Part shown: piece after piece, positions 41,706-52,484 of the stretch
Layout of the letters: each line of letters begins with the position of its first letter
How positions within the stretch are numbered: the first letter of the stretch is position 1
DNA from: Incurvaria masculella
Taxonomy: Eukaryota > Arthropoda > Insecta > Lepidoptera > Incurvariidae
DNA length: 64,000 nucleotides
Direction: 5' to 3'
Assembly (NCBI GenBank): GCA_946894095.1
Contig: OX335651.1
Span: 3,866,501-3,930,500, forward strand
Translations under genes and position numbers: made by a program
The notes under the pieces: generated by a model
What the model was told of the DNA's origin: nothing
Databases searched by the model: none
Seen by the model: only the letters and a program-made list of their open reading frames with translations

Positions 41706-41861
41706 GCGTCGATTCATGTTGTGATATTGGAGAGAAATATTGCTTGGGGACTCCTCTAAATTAGTTTTTACAAAAATACTAGAGGTCACCCACCTTATTA
41801 ATGCATACCGATAATATAAAGTTAAAGAAAAATGTGTGAATAAATAATTATTGAATTAAGG

Positions 41862-42030
41862 AATGTGATACGCATGTTTGTATAATCGGGAATATGACCG
41901 AGAATCAAGGACACATTTATGAAAGTCTGTATATTCACAGCAAGGCTGGACCCAAACCAGCAAATCATACTTTTCGCTGGAATTGTGTCCGCCAGTTTCG
42001 TCACCTGCTTTAAATACCCACAGTCCATCC
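41862..42030 (+). repeat. dispersed repeat W, copy 1
   Basis: TTTGTATAATCGGGAATATG, AATCAAGGACACATTTATGA, GTATATTCACAGCAAGGCTG, GACCCAAACCAGCAAATC. Inverted copy at 51100-51294; the beginning also recurs at 43909-43977. Confidence 0.6.
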
Positions 42031-42269
42031 TCCTGTAATCAATGCAGCAATACTACCTACCACTACCAAGTAGGGAGCATGAAGTGACGAATAAATAATT
42101 GATCACTCTGTGTTTCAAACCCATGGCGTGCTATTCAGCAGATAATCCACGGAATTATCGTTATACTTAGGACCTTCCTATCCCAGGAAAATCAGCGAAC
42201 CGAAACGAATACTCAGCGTTTCATTAAATATATATTTACACGTTATCTCGTTATTCGCCGTTCCGTATC

Positions 42270-42400
42270 TGGGGCAGGCCCAGCGAACATGGAAGGAGGG
42301 AAGTAGCAACCGAAACGTGTTTTACCTTTTACATACAAAATCGGCAGCGCTGGCGAGTGCGTTCGCTTACGAATTCACTTGCTACTGATTTTCTCGAGTT
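42270..42400. repeat. dispersed repeat X, inverted copy
   Basis: GCCCAGCGAACATGGAAGGA, CAACCGAAACGTG, GCGTTCGCTTACGAATTCAC. Confidence 0.5.
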
Positions 42401-42542
42401 CCAACCACACGTAAGAAAGAAATACGTTTATTTTTCCAACACACAATTTGGAACAATAAAAAAATTAAACATACACATTTATGAAGAAAAAACAGAAGCC
42501 AGTTAGAGCAACAGCTGTTTGTAGGAGAAGTAAGTAAAACCC

Positions 42543-43092
42543 TTAAGGCGGCCCAACCCGGCGGGCCTAACTCGTTCGCGGGCACGGGACAAAACCGTGC
42601 TGTTGCGCTCTGGGACCTTCTCTGTTTCAAAGAATAAGACAGGCTCCGTGATGAGGAAGATGCAACATGTCCACAAAAAAGACAATGTGCATAGTGTATG
42701 ATTTGGTAAGATTTACGAAAATTTTAATTTCAAAACGACTTATAGCTAAAAGTAAACCACGACCGCTGTAGTCAAAAATCTAACAAAAACTAAATAGATC
42801 ATAAATCTTGATTAAATAAGCTATGTCTGATGACTAATCTTGTTACGTTGTTCTTACTTTATCATTGCGTAATCCACGTCCAAAGTTATTGTATAAAACG
42901 CGCAAAAAATTCGAACTTTCGGACCTTATAACTTGGAAACCAAACACAATGTTACAATGCCAATGGTCATCAGACATCTAGTTCGATCAAATAAAACTAT
43001 TTTGAGCAAAATTTTGGATCTCTGACAAGAAATATGGGCGTGATCTTCTTTCCCCTTTTGTATGGGGAGATGATCGGGTTGGGCCACCTTAA
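42543..43092. mobile_element. TTAA-flanked MITE, family 1, copy 1
   Basis: TTAAGGCGGCCCAACCCGGC on the left, GGGTTGGGCCACCTTAA on the right; 550 bp. TTAA duplication suggests piggyBac-type transposition. Two further copies at 61824-62374 and 62371-62960. No open frame of note. Confidence 0.82.
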
Positions 43093-43214
43093 AATGATTT
43101 CTAGTATGGACGAATTGATGAATTAAGTATTAAAGGTGTTCAGGGAAAAATAAACTTTATTTATTGAAAATATACATAAAAATATAATCACATGAACTAT
43201 TTTAACAGCGCCTA

Positions 43215-43375
43215 AGTAAGAACACCTAAGAACTTGACGCTATTTAGTGTAACGAAGATTCGATGTTGCCCGTCCCAAATTCGTGAGTGAAGTAACTACA
43301 GTTAGACGTTTTCCACTAACTCGTAACTCTCTCCCTCCATGCTCGCTGCTGTTGCTGGTGCGGCCCGTTGACCAC
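43215..43375. repeat. dispersed repeat X, copy
   Basis: CGAAGATTCGATGTTGCCCG, CTACAGTTAGACGTTTTCCA, CTCCATGCTCGCTGCTGTTG. Same order as 37081-37256 and 54450-54645. Confidence 0.55.
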
Positions 43376-43551
43376 TTAGCATTGATGCGATTACGAGGCA
43401 AAAACGCAAATGAAGCCACCAGATGCGTCGATATACCTGGGAGTCCAATTTAACGTGAAAATCGACTTTTCAGGCAACGTACCTATTTCCTTTATTATTA
43501 AAGTTTCGATTACCAGAACAAGTTGCTTTGAGAAGCGTTTACCGCGCGCGA

Positions 43552-43700
43552 ATATCCATACTAATATTATAAACGCAAAAGTAAATGTGTCTGTATATCA
43601 CGCCTAAATCGCTGAACTAATTTTGATGAATTTCAGTATGGATATAGTGTGAACCTAGGAAAAGGACATATGCTACTCGTACTTTTTGTAGCGAAAGTTG
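43552..43700 (+). repeat. common lepidopteran repeat (ATACTAATATTATAAACGC type)
   Basis: CATACTAATATTATAAACGC, CACGCCTAAATCGCTGAACT, TTTTGATGAATTTCAGTATG. I recognise it as a frequent lepidopteran interspersed repeat. Confidence 0.6.
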
Positions 43701-43800
43701 AACTCGAAGGGCGTGCAATAGGAGGTGAAAGTTGAAGAAATCGGATTAATAATAGGTCACATGGAAATTATCATATCAATTTAAAATGTGTGCAATTTTT

Positions 43801-43843
43801 GTTCTTTTTCCTATGTGCAGTTGCTGCACATAGGAAAAAGAAC
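43801..43843. repeat. perfect 20-bp inverted repeat with 3-nt loop
   Basis: GTTCTTTTTCCTATGTGCAG, loop TTG, then the exact complement CTGCACATAGGAAAAAGAAC. Confidence 0.9.
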
Positions 43844-44008
43844 CGACTTCTTTTGCTTCAATATCAATCCTCGTCGTACTAAGCAGGTACGTCGCTTATT
43901 TCAATGAATATGACATGTATGTATGTATAATCGACCGTGAAGCAAGGATACATTAATTGAAGAAAGAGCTCAGTAAACTGGTCTTAGACTTAGGATTAAA
44001 GTAAACTG

Positions 44009-44174
44009 GTCTTAGGCTGAAATAAATAGTCGTAACAGAAACTAAGGCTAACGAAAAGTAATACTTTGTGACGTCAATTTGCATCACTTTGAGATTCCGT
44101 CCATACAAAAGTGACGTCACAAAGTACTACTTTTCGTTAGTCTTAGTTTCTGTTACGATTATTTATTTCAGCCT
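44009..44174. mobile_element. palindromic MITE P, single copy
   Basis: GGCTGAAATAAATAGTCGTA, ACAGAAACTAAGGCTAACGA and the complementary ATTATTTATTTCAGCC end; arms of about 65 bp and a short centre (TTTGCATCACTTTGAGATTC). Contains TGACGTCA twice. Dimeric copy at 54729-55036. Confidence 0.85.
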
Positions 44175-44253
44175 CTGACTTGGACAGAACTTAAGTCAAC
44201 CTAGGACTGGCTCTATACTCCGTTGAATGGGGCATTTGAGACATGCATGAATT

Positions 44254-44830
44254 CGCCCGTCCATGAAATCTTCAGAATGTGTACAAATACAGGTATTAAA
44301 AATGAATGACTCAGAATCTAACATTTTTTTTCCCGGAACTTAGGTATTTTGGCCAAAAACACAAAATATGCGGTATCATTTGCTGCAACATTTTTGCAAA
44401 TGCCCGCCAAATTTCTTTTCAATGTCTAATGAAATGGGTTAATAGGTATATATGTGTTCAGGAATCCAACAATTTTTTTACACAAAAGCGAGTTTTTTTT
44501 AAAAAATACACAGTTTTCGCTCTCATAAAATCGGCAAAATTGGCCAGCCCAATCTGTCGTCACACATTGTTTTTTAATTCTAATCAGATCGATAATTTCA
44601 AAGAATCCAACAAAATTGTTACTGGCAACACATATATTTTGCAAATGCCCAAATAAAGTGAACAGCATAATTGGCCCGCGCACTTTTTGAAATATAATGA
44701 CAATAAAAGATATAATCGAAGATACTTTTAACAGAATCCAACAAAAAAGTTACACGCCCGTCAGTTTTGCAGCGTTTAACGCAACTTTGAATTTCGCGCT
44801 AAAACGGCAAGATGAGCGCGGGTGGTAGGC
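44254..44830. repeat. left middle arm of the giant inverted repeat
   Basis: Starts CGCCCGTCCATGAAATCTTC, continues GAATGACTCAGAATCTAACA, GGAATCCAACAATTTTTTTA, and ends CGCGGGTGGTAGGC in GC-rich sequence. Inverted partner 50384-50955. Confidence 0.85.
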
Positions 44831-45284
44831 TGAGGCAGGCCGAAGCGGGACGGCAGCGGCGGCTGAGGCACGTGTTTCAATATGTGTGATTGCGTAAGTG
44901 TGCGTGTGCGCCGACCTTTGCTCGAGGCAACGAAACGCTCCAGGCGCGGGGCTTTGGAGTGTGGTGGCAAAGATAATACTAATTATTACTTTGGTGGTGC
45001 ATAATCGAATGTACCTAAAGCGAGCGCGTAGTTGGGAGCTGGCGAGCATTTCGGATGATTTTGGTAAATAAATTGGTCATGTACGTGCATAACTCGTGTA
45101 TGTTTTCTATGGCAAGTGACACATCTTTATAACCGGCTCGACTCGTAGATTCTAGCAGTTGTATTCAGAGTGAACTGTAATCATTTTATACGGATTATCA
45201 CTGGACTAACCATGCAAAATAATACATAGGACGGACATAATCCGGGTCGTCAAGTTAGACCGCCCACTCTGAATACTACTTTTT

Positions 45285-45430
45285 TAGGGTTCCGTACCCA
45301 AAGGATGCCAACGGAACCCTATTACTAAACCTCCGCTCTCCGTCCGTCCATCCGTCCGTCTGTCATAGGGCTCTATCTTATGAACCGTAATAAGTAGGAA
45401 GGTGAAATTTTCACAGAGTATGTATGTATT
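45285..45430 (+). mobile_element. AGGGTTCCGTACC element, left part
   Basis: TTAGGGTTCCGTACCCAAAG, CTCCGCTCTCCGTCCGTCCA, CATAGGGCTCTATCTTATGA. Truncated; followed directly by a complete copy. Confidence 0.75.
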
Positions 45431-45448
45431 TTATTTATTTATTACTTT

Positions 45449-45745
45449 TTAGGGTTCCGTACCCAAAGGGTGAAAACAAAACTCTATTACTAAGCCTCCA
45501 CTGTCCGTCCGTCCGTCTGTCCGTCTGTCACAGGGCTGTATCTCAGTAACCGTAACAGGTAGACAGCTGAAATTTTCACAGAGTGTGTATTTATTTTGCC
45601 GCTATAACAACAAATAGGTAAGATTAAAAAATAATTAAAATTAAAGGGGGCTCCGATACAAAAAACGTGATTTTTTTGTTTTTTTTTCTACGATGGTACG
45701 GAACCCTTCGTGTGCGAGTCCGACTCGCACTGGGCCGGTTTTTAA
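45449..45745 (+). mobile_element. AGGGTTCCGTACC element, complete copy
   Basis: TTAGGGTTCCGTACCCAAAG at the left; CACAGGGCTGTATCTCAGTA, TGCCGCTATAACAACAAATA, then GGTACGGAACCCTTCGTGTG, hairpin, and GGGCCGGTTTTT at the right. Its right end also bounds each unit of the neighbouring tandem array. Confidence 0.85.
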
Positions 45746-45897
45746 TATGTTGTTATATGATTAAAAAAGTAAATAAAATGTTAAACCCACCGGATTTTTC
45801 TTTGAATAAAAAAAAATAAGTGCATTTTATGTTTCCTTCATATTGACTTTTATGTGGCTAGAGAAAATTGATAATGTATTCAACTTATCAGTATATT

Positions 45898-48800
45898 CAC
45901 TCCATTAGCATGAACAAAGATCGTCGGTGTATAAAGTATCGGTGAAAATGCGTCTTAACAATGTTTTAAATTTTAAATGTATGGAAATAAAAATACCGTC
46001 CATCTTTTCTCGCTTATGGAGTCTTTGACTTGCTATCTTTAATGGTGAAAACCTCATTTCAATCTGACCATTAATTTCCGATATATTCGCATGTCAATAC
46101 TGTCAAAATTGTACAGTAAAATTTCAAATATATAATTTAAAGGAATTTTTACCGATTTAAAAAAAACATGAAAAATATGTTCAATATCGAAAATAGGCAA
46201 CGTTCAATAGGTGAAAATGCCTTAAACAATGTTTTAAATTTAAAAGTATGGAAAATTTACTGTTTTGAGTGTATTCAAATGCGAATATCTCGTAAATGAG
46301 TCGTCAGATTTTAATTAAGTTTTCATCATTTAAAATAACAGGTTGAAGACTCCATTAGCAAACAAAGATGAACGGTATTCATATTTTCACACATTTAAAA
46401 TTTTCAAATTTTTTTAAAGGAATTTTAAAGAAAGAGGCATTTATACCGATACAAATGTTTATACCGTATACACAGATTTAAATGAGGTTTTCACCATTAG
46501 AGATAGCTCGGCAAAGACTCCATTAGCAAAAAATATGGAACCAAAAATTATGAAAATTACATAGAAAACTTTTTTGTGTTATATCTTGTACGATGGTACG
46601 GAACCCTTCGTGTGCGAGTCAGACTCGCACATGGCCGGTTTTTCATGCTCATGGAGTCGTTCACGTGTTATTTTAAATGATCAAAACTGTATTAAAATCT
46701 GACGACTAATTTATGAGATATTCGCATTCGAATGCGCTCAAAACAGTAAAATTTTAATACTTTTAAATTTAAAACATTTTTAAGGGCACTTTCACCGATC
46801 CAACCTTATCTATATTCGATATAGAACACATTTTACATGTTTTTTTAGATCGGTGAAAATGCATTTCAAAAATTGTTTCAAATTTTAAATGTATGGAAAA
46901 TGTACTGTTTCGACAATATTCACATGCGAATATCTCAGATATTAATGGTCAGATTTAAATAAAGTTTTCACCATTCAAAGTAATAGGTTGAAGACTCCAT
47001 GAGCAAACAAAGATCAACGGTATTTATATTTTGACACATTTAAAATTATCAAAGGTTTTTAAACGAATTTTAAAGAAAGAGGCATTTATACCGATGCAAA
47101 TGTATGTACCGTATTTACAGATTTAAATGACGTTTTCACCATTAGAGATAGCACGTCAAAGACTCCATATGAAAAACATATGGAATTAAAAAATAGTTAA
47201 GATTACATGCAAAACTTGTTTGTGTTATGTCTTGTTCGACGGTACGGAACCCTTCGTGTGCGAGTCAGACTCGCACATTGCCGGTTTTTCATGCTCATGG
47301 AGTCGTTGACGTGTTATTTTAAATGATCAAAACTGTATTAAAATCTGACGACTAATTTACGAGATATTCGCCTTCGAATGCGCTCAAAACAGTAAATTTT
47401 CAATACCTTTAATTTAAAACATTGTTAAAGCCATTTGTACCGATCCAACGTTTTCTATTTTCGTAATAGAACACATTTTTCATGTTTTTTTTTTAGACCG
47501 GTGAAAACGCCTTTTAAAAATTCTTTTAAGTTTTAAATGTATTGAAAATGTACTGTTTCGACAGTATTCACATGCGAATATCTCGGAAATTAATGGTCAG
47601 ATTTAAATAAAGTTTTCACCATTCAAAGAGACTCCATGAGCAAACAAAGATCAACGGTATTTATATTTTGACACATTTAAAATTTTCAAAGGTTTTTAAA
47701 CGAATTTTAAAGAAAGAGGCATTTATACCGATGCAAATGTATGTACCATATTTACAGATTTAAATGACGTTTTCACCATTAGAGATAGCACGTCAAAGAC
47801 TCCATAAGAAAAACATATGGAATTAAAAAATAGTTAAAATTACATGCAAAACTTGTTTGTGTTATGTCTTGTTCGACGGTACGGAACCCTTCGTGTGTGA
47901 GTCAGACTCGCACATGGCCGGTTTTTCATGCTCATGGAGTCGTTCACGTGTTATTTTAAATGATCAAAACTGTATTAAAATCTGACGACTAATTTACGAG
48001 ATATTCGCCTTCGAATGCGCTCAAAACAGTAAATTTTCAATACCTTTACATTTAAAACATTGTTAAAGCCATTTGTACCGATCCAACGTTTTCTATTTTC
48101 GTAATAGAACACATTTTTCATGTTTTTTTAGACCGGTGAAAACGCCTTTTAAAAATTCTTTTAAGTTTTAAATGTATTGAAAATGTACTGTTTCGACAGT
48201 ATTCATATGCGAATATCTCGGAAATTAATGGCCAGATTTAAATAAAGTTTTCACCATTCAAAGTAATAGGTTGAAGACTCCATGAGCGAGATCAACGGTA
48301 TTTATATTTTGACACATTTAAAATTTTCAAAGGTTTTTAAACGAATTTTAAAGAAAGAGGCATTTATACCGATGCAAATGTATGTACCGTATTTACAGAT
48401 TTAAATGACGTTTTCACCATTAGATATAGTACGTCAAAGACTCCATAAGAAAAACATATGGAATTAAAAAATAGTTAAGATTACATGCAAAACTTGTTTG
48501 TGTTATGTCTTGTTCGACGGTACGGAACCCTTCGTGTGCGAGTCAGACTCGCACATGGCCGGTTTTTCATGCTTATGGAGTCGTTCACGTGTTATTTTAA
48601 ATGATCAAAACTGTATTAAAATCTGACGACTAATTTACGAGATATTCGCCTTCGAATGCGCTCAAAACAGTAAATTTTCAATACCTTTACATTTAAAACA
48701 TTGTTAAAGCCATTCGTACCGATCCAACGTTTTCTATTTTCGTAATAGAATACATTTTCTTTAGACCGGTGAAAACGCCTTTTAAAAATTGTTTTAAGTT

Positions 48801-49660
48801 TTAAATGTATTGAAAATGTACTGTTTCGACAGTATTCACATGCGAATATCTCAGAAATTAATGGTCAGATTTAAATAAAGTTTTCACCATTCAAAATAAC
48901 AGGTTGAAGACGCCTTGAGCAAACAAAAAACACATTTAAAATTTTCAAAATTTTTTGAAGGAATTTTAAAGAAAGAGGCATTTATACCGATGCAAATGTA
49001 TGTACCGTATATACAGATTTTAATGAGGTTTTCCCCATTAGAGATAGCACGTCAAATACTCCATAAGCAAAAAATATGGAATAAAAAAAAAGTCAAAATT
49101 ACACACAAAACTTTTTTGTGTTATGTCTTGTGCGACGGTACGGAACCCTTCGTGTGCGAGTCAGACTCGCACATGGCCGGTTTTTCATGCTCATGGAGTC
49201 GTTGACGTGTTATTTAAAATGATGAAAACTTCATTAAAATCTGACGACTAATTTACGAGATATTCGCATTTGAATGCACTCAAAACAGTAAATTTTCAAT
49301 ACCTTTACATTTAAAACATTGTTAAAGGCATTTTCACCGATCCAACGTTATCTATATTCGATATAGACCACATTTTTCATGTTTTTTTAGATCGGTGAAA
49401 ATGCCTTTCAAAAATTGTTTTAAGTTTTTAATGTATGGAAAATTTACTGTTTCGACAGTATTCACATGCGAATATCTCGGAAATTAATGGTCAGATTTAA
49501 ATGAGATTTTCACCATTAAAGATAGCACGCCAGAGACTCCATAAACAAAAAAAATGGACGGTATATATATTTTCATACATTTAAAATTTAAAAAAATGTT
49601 TTAAGACATTTTCACCGGTACTTTATACACCGACGATCTTTTTTTATGCTTATGGAGTCT
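45898..49660. repeat. 3.8-kb element holding about five tandem units of about 640 bp
   Basis: The segment GGTACGGAACCCTTCGTGTG plus GCGAGTCAGACTCGCAC, then ATGGCCGGTTTTTCATGCTC recurs with the hairpin at 46611, 47257, 47894, 48535 and 49153 (spacings 646, 637, 641 and 618). Each unit also contains its own head-to-head inverted segments (CATTTTCACCGATC against GATCGGTGAAAATG; AGTAAATTTTCAATACTTTT against AAAATGTACTGTTTCGACAG). The whole is closed by inverted ends: TCGTCGGTGTATAAAGTA on the left and its complement on the right. The middle units are nearly identical, indicating recent amplification. No coding. Confidence 0.85.
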
Positions 49661-49931
49661 TCAACGTGTTATTTGAATTGATGAAACTTCACTAAAATCT
49701 GATGAGTAATTAACTAGATATTCGCATTTGAATACGCTCGAAACAGTAAATTTTCCATACTTTTAAATGTATGGTCAGTATTATATGACCGGTGCAAGCG
49801 AATTGCGGGGTATTTCACAGGCGTGCTCGGGTCTAGAGCTTTTGGCTCCTATTTGCCCTGACGCCCAAGGCACAACATAATTCAATAAGTAAATATACTT
49901 TTTCGTACTAAGCTAGTGCGGCACTGAATCC

Positions 49932-49955
49932 AAGAACGTGATATATCACGTTCTT
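49932..49955. repeat. perfect 24-bp palindrome
   Basis: AAGAACGTGATA followed by TATCACGTTCTT, no loop. Lies just inside the right middle arm of the giant structure. Confidence 0.9.
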
Positions 49956-50383
49956 CATTCATGAATGTATGTATAATCCACCGTGAATCAATTTGTGAAT
50001 TATAAATATGTAGTTTATCTAATTTCAGTGATTTATCTTCGCGGAATCATCTTGCATAAAAATAAAATAACTCAAAATGTATTCAACCTTTACCAAAGTA
50101 TTTTACTCATTTACATGTGTATATTCGACGATCACTAGCAATTACAAAAGAATAATACCTTTATCAAATTGGCGATTTAATTAATTTAAATTTCACATCA
50201 CACTTTATAAACTATTGTCCATTATGCAGGTACTACGCATGAAAACGAACTATACATACATAAGTATCACCAAAGATAATACTAATAATTACTTCGTAAT
50301 CGGTATCACTAACACAGGCTAAACCCTTTCTTACCGCCGCCACCGTTCCCACGCCACCGCGCCTCACTGCCCCGCACCGCGCC

Positions 50384-50955
50384 GCCTACCACCCGCTTTC
50401 GCCAAGCTATTTTAGCGCGAAATTCAATGTTACGTTATACGCTGCAAAACTGACTGGCATGTAAATTTTTTGTTGGATTCTGTTAAAAGTATGTTCGTCT
50501 ATATCATTTATTATCATTATAATTTAAAAAATGGGCGGGCAAATTATGCCGTTTACTTTATTTGGCCATTAGCAAAATATATGTGTTGCCAGTAACAAAT
50601 TTGTTGGATTCGTTGAAATTATCGATCTGATAAGAATTAAAAACCAATGTGTGAGGACAGATTGGGCTGCCCAATTCTGCCGAGTTTATGAGAGCGAAAA
50701 CTGTGTATTTTTAAAAAAAAACTCGCTTTTGTGTAAAAAAATTGTTGGATTCCTGAACACATATATACCTATTAACCCGTTTTATTAGACATTGAAAAGA
50801 AATTTGGCGGGCCATTTTTGCAGCAAATGATACCGCATATTTTGTGTTTTTGGCCAAAATACCTAAGTTCCGGGAAAAAAAAATGTTAGATTCTGAGTCA
50901 TTCATTTTTAAAACCTGTATTTGTACACATTCTGAAGATTTCATGGACGGACGAT
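50384..50955. repeat. right middle arm of the giant inverted repeat
   Basis: Reverse complement of 44254-44830 with scattered substitutions and small indels. The 88-codon minus frame at 50711-50977 and the 116-codon plus frame at 44306-44656 are the same arm sequence read in the same sense, but they are not open to the same extent, so I do not call a gene. Confidence 0.85.
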
Positions 50956-51099
50956 TTAGTGTTTTGGTAAGCCCCAAATTTTAGCTTCATTCATTGGCCT
51001 ACTAGCGTCAATGTCCGCAACGCAGATGAAGCGTGAAATAAATTTATGTAGGTATAATCTTAAACACTGTGTTAGTAGGAGACATCCATTACGGGAGGA

Positions 51100-51294
51100 G
51101 GGACTGTAGGAGAATTCTAAATTATGGGTATACAGCCGGTGGCAAAATTGGTAGACGCAATACCCGCGAATGGTATGTTTTGCTGGTTGGGGTCCAGCCT
51201 TGCAGTATATTCATAAAGTAGTTCTTTTTACTGGGCTCTTTCTTCAATTAATGTATCCTTGCTTCACGGTCGATTATACATACATACATGTCAC
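51100..51294 (-). repeat. dispersed repeat W, copy 2
   Basis: Minus strand: TATGTATAATCGACCGTGAA, GCAAGGATACATTAATTGAA, AATATACTGCAAGGCTGGAC, CCCAACCAGCAAAACAT. Matches 41862-42030. Confidence 0.65.
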
Positions 51295-52054
51295 ATGCTT
51301 CTGCTACGTTTAATCCACATAAAGTATACAGATATTATTGCCGCATCCTGTTAACGACCAATACTGTTTGTATTTACCTAAACCATTGCTGCCAACCGTC
51401 CCAATAAAATACACGCTTACGAATTCAGTAATTGTTTCGAAGCGGATATTTTATGTTTGCCGTACATTAGAAATTATTCAATTTCAGCACGAAGGGAATT
51501 GGGAAAAAGGGATTTCTTTGTCTACGGTATCTGCGGGTATCGTTTTTATGACCGATTACGGTGATATATTTTGTCCAGGGCCAGACGATTTGTTATGATT
51601 TATGTTTTGTTTTGAACCTTTTAAATAATATCATAATAAAATGGAAACAATCATGCATAAGTATTTTGGATGGGAAGTAGTCGTTGTTTGAGCGATGCCA
51701 CTAGAGCCCATTAGATAAAAAGTAATTATTGAACACAACATTTTCTTTGGTGGGTACTTATTTTCACATTGAGAAAACAGATATTTTCTTTGCAAAAATA
51801 AGTACCAATATATATTTTTTTCCATTTTTAATTGATCATTGCCATCGACTTTACAGATGCTTGATTTTATCGCGACCTTCATCATTATCAGTTAATTTTT
51901 ATTTCTATTGTCAGTACATTTGTTTGTTTTTTTCTTAATATTTGTGATAGTGTTAAGTATCATACTTTATTTTCTATTTCTATATTATATATAGTGTTTA
52001 TATATTTATATTAATGTATATTTATATATTTATATGTATATAAGTAGTTGGTAT
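51295..52054. other. AT-rich, nothing recognised
   Basis: An 86-codon plus frame at 51338-51598 is open but not recognised. The rest is AT-rich. Confidence 0.35.
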
Positions 52055-52190
52055 ATTGTGTGAGTGCTACTCGCACTTCTCACGATACACAAAGGTAGAC
52101 TGGTAGAGAATGCCCCTGGCATTAAGTTGTACCTTTTGCCCGAATTTTGAGTGCAATAAACATATATAAATAAATAAATATAAATGAATA
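52055..52190 (+). mobile_element. LINE 3' end with TAAA-type tail
   Basis: GACTGGTAGAGAATGCCCCT, GGCATTAAGTTGTACCTTTT, GTGCAATAAACATATATAAA followed by TAAA/ATAAA repeats. The GGCATTAA-T-CGCC-TTT plus AATAAA pattern is shared with the LINE 3' ends at 28151 and 36664. Confidence 0.6.
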
Positions 52191-52225
52191 CGTAATTACA
52201 TTAAATTCGTATGCATTTCGCAAAA

Positions 52226-52484
52226 ACCAACCTTTATGATATTAGCCTAACACATCACATGGGAACTAGATGCCTGGAAGGACCTTCCTTATATTTCTCG
52301 GCTTCATTGAACTGGATGAAAAACCTGGACAAATTTGCATTGCCGTTTCGACCATCGTTCATTCAATCCGAACCACGGATAGCCTCAACGGTTGAAAACG
52401 GTTACCCATCTAGAACCCAACCGCGCTCAGGTATGCTTCGCCCAGCCAAACGAATCTTAAGGCATCACCCCACTGAGCTCCAAG
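52226..52484 (-). mobile_element. SINE, 5S type, internally deleted
   Basis: Read on the minus strand: head GAGCTCAGTGGGGTGATGCC, GAGCGCGGTTGGGTTCTAGA, TGGGTAACCG, then CCGTGGTTCGGATTGAATGA (body partly deleted), GTCGAAACGGCAATG, and tail ATCTAGTTCCCATGTGATGT. Confidence 0.75.

Larger units (their letters stand above)
43909..51294. mobile_element. 7.4-kb nested inverted-repeat structure
   Basis: Three concentric pairs. Outer pair: 43909-43977 and 51226-51294, about 69 bp and nearly identical. Middle pair: 44254-44830 and 50384-50955, about 575 bp, by eye about 93 percent alike. Inner pair: 45898-46095 and 49465-49660, about 195 bp, the ends of a separate element. Inside lies a tandem array of units of about 640 bp. 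No transposase frame was found, so any movement would be non-autonomous. The outer ends belong to dispersed repeat W, so the outermost pair may be two independent W copies. Confidence 0.75.

Noticed and set aside
44306..44656. 116-codon ORF in the left arm of the giant inverted repeat
   Set aside because: The equivalent frame in the right arm is shorter and altered, and no known domain is visible, so conservation as protein is not supported.
45898..49660. CRISPR-like array
   Set aside because: Units are about 640 bp long, with no short repeat-spacer pattern and no cas genes; eukaryotic context.
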